DNA of 64,000 nucleotides from Aradus depressus (Eukaryota > Arthropoda > Insecta > Hemiptera > Aradidae): the NCBI GenBank assembly GCA_963662175.1, contig OY759218.1:3092001-3156000 (forward strand). Reading direction: 5' to 3'. This document shows, one piece after another, positions 10,601-21,434 of this stretch (its first letter is position 1; each line of letters begins with the position of its first letter). Both the position numbers and the translations under genes were made by a program. The notes under the pieces are model-generated. The model did not search any database, had not been told where the DNA came from, and saw only the letters and a list, made by a program, of their open reading frames with translations.

Positions 10601-10930
10601 AGCATTTATTCTAATGATACATAACATTTTCTGCAAAGTTATTGTGAAACACTTAATAAAAAATAAAGAAAAACGTATGTTTTTAAAAAATATTTTCCAT
10701 TTCACAAAATATATATAATATATGGGAGTACTTTTGGTATTACTACCATCTTCAGCCAAGACTTAACAAATACTGTTAAGTTGGTATTTGTTAAGTCGTG
10801 GCTGAAGATGGTAGCAATACCAAAAGTACTCCCATACATTATATATCTATATATTTTGTGAAATGGAAAATATTTTGAAATATGTTTTTCTTCATTTTTA
10901 TTTATTCTATTAAAATTTATTGTATAAAAA
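10600..10930. mobile_element. Palindromic hammerhead-bearing Penelope-type relic
   Basis: A nearly perfect inverted repeat spans about 10681-10868 around a centre near 10776. Each arm carries ggctgaagatggtag followed by taccaaaagtactccc, so the two hammerhead-like cores point in opposite directions. Stem II (GGTAGCAATACC on plus) is intact, but the GAAA core block reads AAAA in both arms, i.e. the essential G12 is A. The left flank carries the family tail in reverse (tattgtgaaacacttaataa). Confidence 0.7.
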
Positions 10931-10996
10931 TAGGTCTACAATTATATTAAAATGAAAATTAACACTGTTATCAATTTCTTGCTAGTCTTAAAATGT

Positions 10997-11250
10997 GTTA
11001 GTTATTGTGACTTATGCCCGGGCTTTACCTATGAGGTCATACCGCCTACTACCTGAGCGCTCTTCCCGACTCGAATTTCAGGAGTATCTGACACCCCACA
11101 GGCTCGGGACCGTCGCTTCGTCTCATCCGAAGCACAGCGTGCTCAGGGTTTTTACTTCCTAGATAAAAACCTTAGTGTCTCAGTCGGGTTTCGAACCCGC
11201 GATCTTGAGCTCACGAGGCTAGCACGCTACCTCTGAGCTACTGGCCCTCT
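10997..11250 (-). repeat. tRNA-derived SINE, with box A and box B
   Basis: Read on minus, the head is gccagtagctcagaggtagc. Box A (tagctcagagg) lies at 11230-11240 and box B (gggttcgaaaccc on minus) at 11186-11198, spaced as in a tRNA gene. The body and the tail (caataactaac on minus) match the other copies. Pol III promoter activity is plausible from the boxes but unproven. Confidence 0.8.
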
Positions 11251-11309
11251 CTCTTAAAATATAACTATAGGTAATAATAAATAAAACTATTTTTAAATAC
11301 ATTTTGAAA

Positions 11310-11395
11310 TATTGTCTATTCCTCAAAAAAATGTATGCAAAGACTACCGGTTATGGCTTTACATCATCTTCACCATTCACCTCTCTAGTCGCCAA
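11310..11395 (-). repeat. Decayed Penelope-type end with hammerhead trace
   Basis: The words attgtctattcc, ctaccggttatggctttac and catcatcttcacc are diverged versions of the minus-oriented hammerhead region at 18690-18760. The core is broken (cggttatgg instead of cggtttcgg). Confidence 0.5.
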
Positions 11396-11399
11396 GAAT

Positions 11400-12754
11400 A
11401 TAATCCTCCAGTCTCTGTGTGTAAGTACTTACTTTCTCAATACTAAGTATTTTTATTCATATCTTCATTATTGTCATCTTTGATTGATTTCATTTATATT
11501 GTAGTGTGTCGATTTGACCACTACATAACTTTATATAAATTTATAGTATTTGGGGAGAGGGGGGAACTTGTCTAAAAAAAAGTAATGTTGCAATTAATAA
11601 AAAAAACTAATTTATATCGATTGATTGAACCAATCAATCGATATCAGGGGACTAAAGATAATTAAATTAATAAAAATAAATTAAATCTAAATAGTTATTG
11701 TGTTAATTAAAAAATAAAAATATAAAATAAAATAGAAATGGATGAGGAGAGTAAATGGATTCTAAATAAAGAATATAAACAAAGAAATAAAGGATATAAT
11801 AATCAAATGAGCGGCGGCATAAAACAAGGGAGACGGAGAGAACTGAGAGAACAAGGTGTGTGTGTGTGTGTCTGTGCTCGACCTAGGATGGTTAGACAAT
11901 GTGAGTGTTTTATGGTCAATGTCATGAAAAGGTAGTGAGTTTCAAAAGGTACCAAATCTATGGAAGGCTGGAAGATCTGTTCCTGGAATGTCTGAGGATG
12001 GCAAGACGAGACAACCTGATATGAAATATAGCCACGAGGTAAGTATGGTTGTACAAGCGTTGGCCCCCGCATGGCTGTCCCTATATTGAATTTGGGATCA
12101 AACATCATTACCCTCTCAAAGAATAAGACCGCAAGTAGCAAATACAATTCTAAATAACCAGCTATTAAACTTTAAAAATAAATAAAGAATTTGTAGAAAA
12201 CTATTAAATCGTGGGTAGAGACAGACAAGAAAGATAAAATTTCATAATTTTTATATTTTTAAATAAAAATATAAGTTGTTGTTTTACTATATAAATTTAT
12301 ATCATTGCTGTTCTAGATATAGTAAAGGGCAACAAATATTAAATGATTGTCAAACATGTATAAAAAATGTATTGAAGTTTTGTCAATTCTCTTAGAGCTA
12401 TAATTTTTATTTGATGTAAATATCTCAATTGGCTTTTACCTACCTCATGCATTAACAACGGATCCTGCTGACCTATTTAGTATATAATGATTACTTAATT
12501 GCTGGTAGTTGGATAATATCATTTTTACATAACCCGAACAGAGACTTGCAAAATAAAATATTAATTAAATAATGTAATATTAACCTACCAAAAACCAAAC
12601 ATTACAATACATATACATATATTGATATTTTCATCAGCACTGATACTATTTCAATTTTTTCTTTTATTTTTAAGATTTCAATTAGAGACGACATTTTATT
12701 TTTAATGTTTTGCTTATTTTGAAGACTTTACTGTACAGGTGAAGGGACAGGGAA
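11400..12754. other. AT-rich, no gene seen
   Basis: A short hairpin occurs at about 11618-11645 (tatcgattgattgaaccaat mirrored). A small TG microsatellite lies near 11855. Open frames here have no domain I recognise. Confidence 0.45.
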
Positions 12755-12985
12755 AAACCACATGGAGGCTAAAGAAGGGGCAGTTCGAAATGTGAACTTT
12801 TTGAACTTCCACTTAGTATTCGTTAAGTCGTGGCTGAAGATGCTAGCATTACCGAATATATTTCCATATATTATATATAATTTGTAAAATAGACAATATT
12901 ATTTTAAAAAATACGTTTTTCTTCATTTTTTATTAAGTGTTTCACAATATCTCAGCAGAAAATGTTAAGTATCATTTACACCATC
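12755..12985 (+). mobile_element. Hammerhead-bearing Penelope-type relic
   Basis: The CTGAAGA core is retained at 12834-12840, but stem II is mutated (gctagcattacc) and the GAAA block reads GAAT. It ends with the family tail ttaagtgtttcacaatatct. It aligns with 1555-1725 and with the intact 31383-31563 unit. Confidence 0.6.
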
Positions 12986-13014
12986 GTCAGATTTACTTAA
13001 AATTATACTAAAAG

Positions 13015-13170
13015 TATATTCTATTCTCTATTTATTTTTCTATATATAACTAAATCTGACGATGATGTAGTGCCGAAACCGATAGTTTTTTATAGTTTTT
13101 TTTGTGGAACAGACAATATTTCAAAAACGATGGTTGCTTTATTTATTTATTTATTACAAGCTCCCACAAT
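13015..13170 (+). mobile_element. Solo Penelope 3' terminus with near-intact hammerhead
   Basis: CTGACGA (13056-13062) and CCGAAA (13073-13078) precede cgataguuu-type sequence at 13080-13088, matching the hammerhead of the 18657-21582 Penelope element. Stem III has one mismatch (ACC/GAT). It is followed by gacaatatttcaaaaac and the element end ttattacaagctcccacaat. Confidence 0.65.
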
Positions 13171-13229
13171 AAGTCCGCGTTTCTCATCTTATGAGTTAAA
13201 ATTGATTTTAATTACAACGTTACTATATA

Positions 13230-13260
13230 CTAGCAGTATTACCCGGCGTTGCACAATAAA
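13230..13260 (-). mobile_element. Helitron 3' terminus (minus)
   Basis: On minus the sequence gcaacgccgggtaatactgc leads into CTAG (13230-13233) followed by T. This is the same terminal pattern as the Helitrons ending at 16732 and 45816. The stem is partly lost because the left strand of the hairpin is changed. The 5' end of this copy was not found. Confidence 0.55.
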
Positions 13261-13428
13261 CATTAATTGTTTTGGTATGAAAACAAATTTGGGTGCCGAG
13301 GAGCGATGGTCATCGTAGCTAATAATTGCGAAGCAACATCAGTATAAAAAAGAGAGTGCGAGTTAAGTAATTCATATAATGTCACCTATTAATAATAATT
13401 AACAAAATATGTATTTGTGTGCTTGTAG

Positions 13429-13587
13429 TTCCGCCTGACATTGAGGATTCAGCGAGCAGTTCGGACGTTATCGTTCGCGAAGGAAGTAATGTCAGTTTGA
13501 CATGCATGGCAAATGGGAGTCCCGAACCAACGATCAGATGGAGACGAGACGATGGAAAGCTGATAAACATCAACAAAAGTCTATCAC
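13429..13587 (+). CDS. DIP/lachesin-like Ig-domain exon (first half of Ig domain)
   Basis: A 159-bp internal exon of an immunoglobulin-superfamily adhesion protein. It starts after the acceptor tgtgcttgtag and ends at the donor gtgagt (13588). Both ends are in phase 1. The translation runs [20 protein letters not shown], then an Ig B/C-strand block [20 protein letters not shown] with the conserved Cys and Trp, then [13 protein letters not shown]. The [10 protein letters not shown] and IRWRRDDG wording is characteristic of insect Dpr-interacting proteins (DIPs). DIPs are cell-surface proteins that bind Dprs during synapse and neuron recognition, and older annotation often calls them lachesin. 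The second half of the same Ig domain is 31 kb downstream at 44585-44713. Which DIP paralogue it is cannot be decided from one domain. Confidence 0.88.
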
Positions 13588-13878
13588 GTGAGTGTAGTAT
13601 GTAAGGTGAAAATTCGTCCTTCAGTATGTTCCAGTCTGTTCAGTATATCAGCCTCCACATTTTAACGAAACAAACCCGATCGTTTGTAGTTTATTCAATA
13701 CATTGGAAAGGACTTGGCCGTATGGCTCAACCCAGCTCCGCTCGCTTCCTGCCTCCACCACCTCATACTCTGGATCGTAACTCTAACCACTCAACCACTA
13801 GAGTCCCACGTAACACTAACCACTGTCGAGTGGTCGCCATGAGGAGGTAATAGTAACTGAACACCAAATCAACGAAGT

Positions 13879-13902
13879 CCCCCCCCCCCCCCCCCCCCCC
13901 CC
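13879..13902 (+). repeat. Poly-C homopolymer (24 nt)
   Basis: A run of 24 C lies in otherwise unremarkable intron sequence. Confidence 0.9.
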
Positions 13903-14759
13903 GATATTTAGGATGCTTACAATCTTGAGATTTTTCCGGTAGTAGTGACCGAGCAATGCAAGGTACCATATCTAGTAGTCAATATTTTAAGATTTGTAAA
14001 CGCAAGCTGGCGGCTACACCCGGAATTTCATTATCAAACATTGTCCGCATCAGTGACGGATCTACAGTTCTGAGGGCCCTGAGGCTTTTTCTTTTATGGA
14101 GGCCCCCCTCCAGAAATTTGTTCAGGCAAAACTTTTGGGTGGGGTAGGTCAAGAAATAATTAAATATTCAAACATTTTTATTGGATCTCGCTTTTCGTAT
14201 TCATCCATATATATAAAAAAGAAATAGAATACATCAGATGAGAGAAGCCAGCTGACACTCCCTATGAATGTTCATTTCATAACAGGCCCCCTGAAACGGG
14301 GTTTGTTTGTGGGTTTGTTCCAGCATCACGCCCAAACCGCTGAACGGATTTTCATGAAACTTAACATGTAGCAACCGATTGAGCCCGATTGAATAATAGG
14401 CTATGTGGCGTCCCAAAATTTCGAACGGGAGGAGGGATTGTAAGGGGGGCCTAAGTATAAAGATAGTGCTAGCTCATTAACTAATGGTCGGATTGTCATG
14501 AAATTACACATGTAGTATTCATAAAGGCCAAATAAAAAAATATGCTATGTGACGTCTCAACATTTTGAACAGGAGGGAGGGTTGTGGGGGTAGGCCTAAA
14601 TATAAAGATACCTGTAGCTTATTAACTAATGGTCGGATTAGCATGAAATTTCACATGTAGTATTCTTAGAAGCCAATTAAAAAAAAGAGCATGTGACGTC
14701 TCAACATTTTGAAAGGGAGGGGGGTTGTGGGGGTATGCCTGGAGGAAGGAATTACACAT

Positions 14760-15265
14760 GTAGTAGTAGGTGCCCAGCGTTCCTAACTACGTACTAGCTG
14801 TGGTGCCCAGCGTTCCTAACTACATTCTAGCTGTGGTGCCCAGCGTTCCTAAATACGTACTCGCTGTGGGGTCCGCCGTTGCAAGGCACAGACTAGCTGG
14901 GGTGCACTGTTGTCTTAACTACGTACTAGCTGTGGAGTCCGCCGTTGCAGGCACATACTAGCTGTGATGCCCAGTGGTCCCAACTACATTCTAGCTGTGG
15001 TGCCCAGCGTTCCTAAATACGTACTCGCTGTGGGGTCCGCCGTTGCAAGGCACAGACTAGCTGGGGTGCACTGTTGTCTTAACTACGTACTAGCTGTGGA
15101 GTCCGCCGTTGCAGGCACATACTAGCTGTGATGCCCAGTGGTCCCAACTACGAACTAGCTGTGATGTCCGCCATTGCAAGGCACATACTAGCTGTGGGAT
15201 CTGCCGTTGCAAGGCACATACCAGCTGTAATGCCCAGGGGTTCTAAAAACTTACTAGCAGTTGTG
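14760..15265 (+). repeat. Minisatellite of alternating 32/33-bp units
   Basis: Two unit types alternate: gtccgccgttgcaaggcaca and tgcccagcgttcctaactac, each ending with tactagctgtgg. A block near 14840-14960 is duplicated almost exactly near 15005-15125. Further arrays of the same units lie at 15765-15860, at 16115-16600, and in reverse at 37820-38080. Confidence 0.85.
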
Positions 15266-16114
15266 TCCGCCTATTAAAAAATAGGCTATGTGGCGTACCT
15301 AAATTTTGAACGGGAGGGAGGGTTGGAGGGGTTGGCCTAAGTCTAAATATACCTGTAGCTCATTAACTAATGGTCGGATTATCATGAAATTTCACATGTA
15401 GTATTCTTAAAAGCCAAATTAAAAAATAGGCTATGTGGCGTCCCTAAATTTTGAATGGGAGGGGGGATTATGGGGGGTAGGTATAAGTATAAATATTCCT
15501 GAAGAGCAAATAAGAAAATAGCGTGTGTAACGTCTCAAAATTTTGAACGGGAGCGGGGTAGGCCTATGATTAAAGATAGTGATGGGTCATTAACAGATGA
15601 TCGGATTATCATGAAATTTCACATGTAGTATTCTTAAAAGCCAATTGAAAAATAGGGTGTGTAACGTCCCAAAATTTTGAACGGGAGAGGGGTAGACCTA
15701 TATGTAAAGATAGTGATAGATCATTAACGAATGGTCGGATTGTCATGGAATTTTACATGTAGTAGTAGTAACTACGTACTAGCTTTGGGGTCCGCCGTTG
15801 TAAGGCACATACTAGCTGAAGTCACAAGCGTTCTTAAGTACTCACTGGCTAGGACAAATTTTTTTCCGGGTGCTCCGGTAAATCACCCGCCCCGCAATTA
15901 CGTCGGGGAAGAGACTATTTAATTTAATACAATATAACAAATCAAATATAACAATATTTTTAAAAGCGAAATAGAAAAATACACGTGACATCTCATTTTT
16001 TTTTTTTTTAAGTTTAAGTTTCAAAAATTTTAAATGGGGGGGGGGGGCTAAGCATAAAAATAATGCTGACTCATTAAAGGGTAATCGGAATCAAATCAAG
16101 TTTCAAATGTAGTA

Positions 16115-16600
16115 GTCGTAACTATGAACTAGCTGTGGGGTCTGCCGTTGCAAGGCACTTACTAGATGTAGTGTCCAGCGTTCCTAATTACGTACTAGCT
16201 GTGGGGTCAGCTGTTGCCAGGCACATACTAGCTGCAGTGCTCAGCGTTCCTAACTATGTACTAGCTGAGGGTTCCGCCGTTGCAAGGCACTTACTAGCTG
16301 CGGTGCCCAGAGTTCCTAACTACGTACTAGCTGTGGGGTCCGCCGTTGGAAGACACTTACTAGCTGTAGTGCCCAGCGTTCCTAACTACGTCCTAGCTGT
16401 GAGGTCCGCCGTTGCAAGGCACATACTAGCTGTGGGGTCCGCTGTTGCAAGGCACATACTACCTGTGATGCCAAGCGGTCCTAACAACATACTAGCTGTG
16501 GGGTCCGCCGTTGCAAGGCCCATACTACCTGTGATGCCCAGCGTTCCTAACTACGTACTGGGACCGCCGTTGGAAGGCACATACTAGCTGTGGTTCCCTT
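16115..16600 (+). repeat. Second minisatellite array of the same units
   Basis: About fifteen 32/33-bp units of the same two types keep a 150-codon plus frame open (SAVARHILA/VPSVPNYVLAV alternation). The frame is probably incidental to the periodicity, because other arrays of the same units are interrupted. Confidence 0.8.
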
Positions 16601-16789
16601 AAGCCTTATTCCATATGAATAATTGAAAATGATAACATCATGAATGCACTGTTGAAAATTTAATAGGATTCGAATGAGAGATATTAGGAAAAAAGTCGAA
16701 GTTCCCCGGGCAACGCCGGGTATTACCGCTAATATATACATATATGCTAATAAAAATACATAAAAGAAAAAAACAAGAAAAATAAATTA

Positions 16790-17545
16790 GTAGGTAGTAG
16801 TAGTAGTAAAGTCTTTATTAACATAATATAATATCACATTCAAACCATATATACATTAATGAGATCTGTTATGAAGACAAACTCAATGGCCTAAGCCGTC
16901 TTGAGGAGGCTCCATTTACAAAATATTATCTTATAAACTTAATCAAAACAAATTTTTCTTTCTAAAATCAAATAAAAATAAAATAATATATATATATATA
17001 TATATAACTTTGTTCCTATTTCTTTATTTATTTAATTTACAGTTTCTGAGACTGTATGCCTTTTTGCAATATTTTACCAGTAGTAGCCAGTCTTTACCAT
17101 TTAATAATTCCAACATAAATGTAGTATCTGTGGTGTCTTTAAATATTTCTTTTTTTATATCATCATATTTGGGGCAGGTAATGAGGAAGTGATATAGATC
17201 TTCTTTACAGGGGCTGTAACACATTGGGCATACAAAGTTCATATCTTCGGAGGTATATTGATTGATAGGTGTATAGCTTAGATGCAACAGTTCACCTCTA
17301 AGTTTAATTATAAATCTGATACTTGACAATGATAGGTCACTCTGTAAGTAACTAATAACTGAATCGTGGAACTCCAGTTCCCTACCTAGCAAGTACCGGT
17401 CTGAGTTTTTAATTTCCTCCCTGAACTGATTGCGATAATGCTCTTTTAAACTATTCCGTATATATGATAGCTGTGTGTTCCGTATCTCGATGTTATTATC
17501 AGACAGATTATCTCCCAAATTGTAGTCCGAGATATACTTAGTTAT
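16790..17545 (-). mobile_element. Non-LTR retrotransposon, 5'-truncated 3' end
   Basis: The minus-strand body ends in a 3' UTR with aataaagactttactactac, giving a short (CTA)n-type tail near 16790-16805. Upstream is the C-terminal coding part described next. A (TA)n stretch lies at 16986-17006. The 5' truncation is near 17545. Confidence 0.65.
17024..17518 (-). CDS. Non-LTR RT C-terminal domain with Cys/His finger
   Basis: A 164-codon frame with the post-RT C-terminal domain of a non-LTR retrotransposon polyprotein. A CPMCYSPCKEDLYHFLITCP block gives the CxxC-H-C finger-like arrangement common at the ends of CR1-, I- and R1-related proteins. It is preceded by a leucine-rich stretch (RGELLHLSY). 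The RT and endonuclease domains are missing through 5' truncation. The clade cannot be settled from this tail. Confidence 0.6.
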   Translation of the reverse strand: MGDNLSDNNIEIRNTQLSYIRNSLKEHYRNQFREEIKNSDRYLLGRELEFHDSVISYLQSDLSLSSIRFIIKLRGELLHLSYTPINQYTSEDMNFVCPMCYSPCKEDLYHFLITCPKYDDIKKEIFKDTTDTTFMLELLNGKDWLLLVKYCKKAYSLRNCKLNK

Positions 17546-18317
17546 TTATCCGTCGGAACCAGAGCACATTCCTTTTAATTAGTAGGTATATAAATAATAA
17601 AAAATAATGATTAAAATATAGATTCGACAGACATTGAAGAGGATATCCATGGAGGAACTCTGCCAAAAAAAAATAGAAATAAAAGCAATGTATCAAATAA
17701 TGTTTTTGAATATAAAACACAATTTTTTCATTATGGCTATTTTATTATTTTTGAACAATGAGAAAACGAATTATTTTATTTATTTACGGTTTCCTCTAAC
17801 ATAAACGTTTTTAGTTGAAGTTTAAATATTGTTATTGTTTCTGTTGTGGTGGAGAAGGGCAATAAATAAATTAATTCTTTTACGAGTTATACGAAAATCT
17901 TCTTTCTTCCTGGTATTCTAATTATGACTAGAATTGTTAAGAGGGAAACTATTTTTTTATTTTCCGAATAACCAATAATGTTTCAAATATATACAGGACA
18001 GGTAAAGGCAGGATATTAAGTGTTTTAAATATTTCTCTGCAGCTTGTTCTTTGAGTAATATTATTTATTATTCTTTGTGTTTCCTTTTGAAGTCTAAAAA
18101 TATTAATACTCGAGCTACAAGCTCTTTAAATGATACAGAAAGAGTATCAACAGTTAACGGTTTTTTCTCTTCTCCCAATTTATTCGTAATTTGAAGTTAA
18201 AAATATTTGTTTTAAACGCATTTAACATTAACTCATTGAAGAGAAGCCATTCGTTTAATGATTCAAGAGCTTTAGATGGGTATTCTTTTAATATTCTCAT
18301 GTGATAGCCCTGCAAGA
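17546..18317. other. AT-rich, no gene seen
   Basis: No supported feature. Short frames lack recognisable domains. Confidence 0.45.
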
Positions 18318-18656
18318 AGTAAGATGGAGAGAAAACAAGCTTGTTAGCCTAAAGGACTTCATTCTGATTAATAGCGGTGATAGGCAGAATCAGGTAGGTA
18401 CAGGATTCATGGTAAGGAAAGGAAATCTATGATAAGGCACACGATCTTAAAGTACAAGCTAAGACATATCACTTTTAAGTGTCCATGCACCTACAGAAAA
18501 TAGTGATGAAGAGGAGAAGGACAATTTCTATGGGCTGCTAGAGAAATGGTATGACTCGCTACCTAGACACGACGTGAAAATTGTCTTAGGCGATATGAAT
18601 GCCAAAGTAGGTAAAGAAACAGCCTTCATCCCTACCATTGGAAGACAAAGCAAGCA
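18318..18656 (+). pseudogene. RTE-like LINE, endonuclease fragment (left half)
   Basis: Fragments of an AP-type endonuclease are readable on plus: VGTGFMVRKGNL near 18395, then VHAPTENSDEEEKDNFYGLL and KIVLGDMNAKVGKETAF (18479-18625). HAPTE and GDMNAKVG are the substrate-binding and catalytic Asp/Asn motifs of this enzyme family. Stops and frameshifts occur before 18480. The reading is cut at 18656 by the Penelope insertion and resumes in frame at 21596. Confidence 0.75.
18644..18656 (+). repeat. 13-bp target-site duplication, left copy
   Basis: gacaaagcaagca at 18644-18656 is repeated exactly at 21583-21595, bracketing the Penelope-like element. Removing the insert and one copy restores the endonuclease frame of the LINE. 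Confidence 0.88.
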
Positions 18657-18720
18657 ATAAATAAAACAAACTTATTTTTGAAATATTGTCTATTCCACTA
18701 AAGATATATATACATATATA

Positions 18721-18760
18721 ACTACCGGTTTCGGCTTTATACCATCGTCAGGTCTAGTTA
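18721..18760 (-). ncRNA. Hammerhead ribozyme (Penelope, left arm)
   Basis: On minus the core reads CTGACGA (18745-18751), a GG...CC stem II, GAAA (18729-18732), a self-complementary ACCGGT stem III (18724-18729) and the cleavage triplet GUA. Three helix-I pairs (GUU with GAC) flank the site. The palindromic three-pair stem III implies that efficient folding needs a dimer, as described for hammerheads of Penelope-like elements. Confidence 0.75.
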
Positions 18761-19205
18761 TGAACTAAGTCAGTTTGCAGAGAGCGACCCTTCAAATACA
18801 TCTCAGGTCAAAGGGTGCTAATAAAACTTGGGAGTCCCCCGGCTGTACCGTTAGCTAACTCATGAAATATTTCTTAACAAAACCTAGTTCTAAATTTACA
18901 TAAAACAATATCACTAGACTAATACGGGGAAAATAACAAATAAATAAGTACAAATACAAGTAAATAATAAAAATTGAAATAAAATTAATAATAATGATAA
19001 GATTTCGATAACTTGAAACATATATGTAGAACCAAATATTAATAACAGATAATACAAACATATATGTGGAAACAGAACTGGTTTAGGGTGTTAACAAAGG
19101 GGAATAGTTGAAATAAATTTGGTCATTCATACAAATGTTCCTTTTGTTAGCTTTTTTTATTTCTAATTGTTCTAAGCTATTAAGTAGCCTGCTTTTTGGG
19201 CAATA

Positions 19206-21167
19206 ATGGAGATATTTGATGCCTGTAGATGGGTCGAAAGTGTGGCTATTGTCAATTATGCAGGGAAAGATAGCTTCAAATTCTACAAGAGAATTGAGAA
19301 TCTAATCAGCATGGTTCTTTCAAAAGAAGAAAACACCTTACTGGAAAAAGGTTTGAAACATTGTTTAAAGAGAAGAACGAACAAGAAAGAATTGGAATGT
19401 TTGGCCGCCGAGGCGGATGCCATACTCAGTGAGGGTAACAAGATGGAAGCCAAGTCACTGTGCGCGAGAAAAATAAAAAATTTCCGCGACAGAGAGGAGA
19501 GGAATGGAACGGAACAGAAACTCTTGAAGAAACTTAGTGAAAAACTCAAAGAGAATGACATCTTAACAGTGAAAGCGGACAAAGGAAATACGACGGTTCT
19601 AATTAAACGTGTGGATTACATCAATAAAGTGGACAGTTTCCTACAAGAGAATGGTTTTTCGAAAATAAGAAAAGATCCAACGCCTCTATTCCAAAAACAA
19701 GTCCGAGCAGCTGTGTCAGAAGCCGCGATAATCACAAAAGGTATGTGGAAACAGAACCTAATAGTAATGAACCCTTCACCCCCCAAATTATCTGGTCTGC
19801 CCAAAATTCACAAAAATGATGCCCCCATTAGACCGGTGGTATCTTACATAAATTCCCCTACATATAAATTATCGAAATTCGTCAATAGAAAATTAAGGCA
19901 TTTTATCAATTTTTCGCCACCTTTCACCGTTATCAATTCATTAGATCTCGTCAATAAGATTAGAGATGTAAAGGTACCTCACGGAGCCAAGTTAATATCA
20001 TTAGACGTCTCTAACCTCTTTACGAATGTCCCCGTAACCGAATGTCTAGAGTTAGTTAGGGGCCTAATAAACAACTCAAATAGGTCCATTTTTGAAAAAA
20101 TAGAACTTTGTAACCTTTTAGAACCGTGCGTAGAACAAAATTATTTCATCTTCAATAGTGAATTATATAAACAGAAAGAGGGGCTAGCGATGGGGTCCAG
20201 CCTGTCTCCCCTGTTAGCTGATATATTCATGAATAGAATTGAGAGGGAAATTCTAGAGAAGTCTCCATTTATCAGTAATATCATGTTTTGGAAGCGGTAC
20301 GTGGACGATATTTTGATACTTTTTAACGGAACAGAAAGACAAATTAACTTATTTTTTGACTTTGTCAACAAAGTCCATAACAAAATAAAATTCACGTTGG
20401 AAATAGGAGGTCAAACCATAAATTTTCTGGACTTGGAGATCAAAATTAATAACAAGAAATTCGAATTTAGCATTCACAGAAAACCGACTACAACTGACAC
20501 GGTAATACACCCATCTTCTAACTGTCCTTCCAGTTACAAATACGCGGCCTTTTATTCCATGTTCCACAGAGCCTACTCAATTCCAATGGCCAAAAACAAT
20601 AGCTACCCACAAAAAACAATAAATAAAATTGAAAAGAAGGTCAAAAATCATAATTTTAGGAACAAACTGACCAAATTAGAAACACAAAATAAAGTTTATA
20701 ATAAATGGGTCAGCTTAACTTACCACGGAAAAATTTCAGAAAAAATAGGTAAAGAGTTGAAAAAAGAAGGTTTCAATATCGGGTTTAAAACTATGAATCT
20801 CATAAGCCAGTGCCTAGAGAGAGGTAGGGACAGAACAGATATTGAAAATAGAAGCGGAGTTTATAGTCTAGAGTGTGCGACGTGCAGTCAAGTATACATT
20901 GGACAGACAGGACGTCGTTTTAGGGAAAGAATTAAAGAACACACGGCCGAAATAAAGAACCGAGGAAACCGTTCTACATTCGCGACCCACATAATTGACA
21001 ATAGCCACACTTTCGACCCATCTACAGGCATCAAATATCTCCATTATTGCCCAAAAATCAGGCTACTTAATAGCTTAGAACAATTAGAAATAAAAAAAGC
21101 TAACAAAAGGAACATTTGTATGAATGACCAAATTTATTTCAACTATTCCCCTTTGTTAACACCCTAA
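19206..21167 (+). CDS. Penelope-like element RT with GIY-YIG endonuclease
   Basis: A 653-codon intact frame. Penelope-type reverse transcriptase motifs are visible in order: KADKGNT at about 123-129, LDVSNLFTNVP at about 266-276, GLAMGSSLSPLLADIFM at about 325-341 and the catalytic YVDD at about 365-368. A C-terminal GIY-YIG endonuclease follows (VYSLECATCSQVYIGQTG, about 553-570, then RFRERIKEH), which nicks target DNA to prime reverse transcription. The first 18 codons (19206-19260) lie inside the inverted arm and are antisense to the ORF's own 3' end. The native start is therefore probably a later Met such as codon 36 (MVLSKEENTLLEKGLKH) or lies upstream of the chimeric junction in a full-length source copy. 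No internal stop is present, so the copy may encode active enzyme. Confidence 0.92.
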   Translation: MEIFDACRWVESVAIVNYAGKDSFKFYKRIENLISMVLSKEENTLLEKGLKHCLKRRTNKKELECLAAEADAILSEGNKMEAKSLCARKIKNFRDREERNGTEQKLLKKLSEKLKENDILTVKADKGNTTVLIKRVDYINKVDSFLQENGFSKIRKDPTPLFQKQVRAAVSEAAIITKGMWKQNLIVMNPSPPKLSGLPKIHKNDAPIRPVVSYINSPTYKLSKFVNRKLRHFINFSPPFTVINSLDLVNKIRDVKVPHGAKLISLDVSNLFTNVPVTECLELVRGLINNSNRSIFEKIELCNLLEPCVEQNYFIFNSELYKQKEGLAMGSSLSPLLADIFMNRIEREILEKSPFISNIMFWKRYVDDILILFNGTERQINLFFDFVNKVHNKIKFTLEIGGQTINFLDLEIKINNKKFEFSIHRKPTTTDTVIHPSSNCPSSYKYAAFYSMFHRAYSIPMAKNNSYPQKTINKIEKKVKNHNFRNKLTKLETQNKVYNKWVSLTYHGKISEKIGKELKKEGFNIGFKTMNLISQCLERGRDRTDIENRSGVYSLECATCSQVYIGQTGRRFRERIKEHTAEIKNRGNRSTFATHIIDNSHTFDPSTGIKYLHYCPKIRLLNSLEQLEIKKANKRNICMNDQIYFNYSPLLTP

Positions 21168-21434
21168 ACCAGTTCTGTTTCCACATATATGTTTGTATTA
21201 TCTGTTATTAATATTTGATTTTTATTATTTACTTGTATTTGTACTTATTTATTTGTTATTTTCCCCGTATTAGTCTAGTGATATTGTTTTATGTAAATTT
21301 AGAACTAGGTTTTGTTAAGAAATATTTCATGAGTTAGCTAACGGTACAGCCGGGGGACTCCCAAGTTTTAATAGCACCCTTTGACCTGAGATGTATTTGA
21401 AGGGTCGCTCTCTGCAAACTGACTTAGTTCATAA

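Larger units (their letters stand above)
14204..16732 (+). mobile_element. Non-autonomous Helitron with minisatellite arrays
   Basis: The 3' end is clear: a hairpin (cccgggcaacgccgggt) sits about ten bases before CTAA, which is followed by T (end 16732). The proposed 5' end is TC after A at 14204, followed by the catatatataaaaaag type of start. Inside are 150-bp units (gtcggattatcatgaaattt landmark) and alternating 32/33-bp units. No Rep/helicase frame is present, so it would need a helper. The 5' boundary is less certain than the 3' end. Confidence 0.65.

Noticed and set aside
11160..11252. Functional tRNA gene
   Set aside because: Box A and box B are present, but the sequence continues into a SINE body with multiple dispersed copies and lacks a matching acceptor stem.
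12979..13062. Short inverted repeat catcgtcagatttac / taaatctgacgatg as a separate element
   Set aside because: It is explained by two abutting Penelope-type ends carrying the same hammerhead word in opposite orientations.
14760..16600. Repeat-protein gene (SAVARHLLAV/VPSVPNYVLAV frame)
   Set aside because: Open frames follow from alternating 32/33-bp units in Helitrons. Other arrays of the same units are interrupted, and no start or domain context exists.
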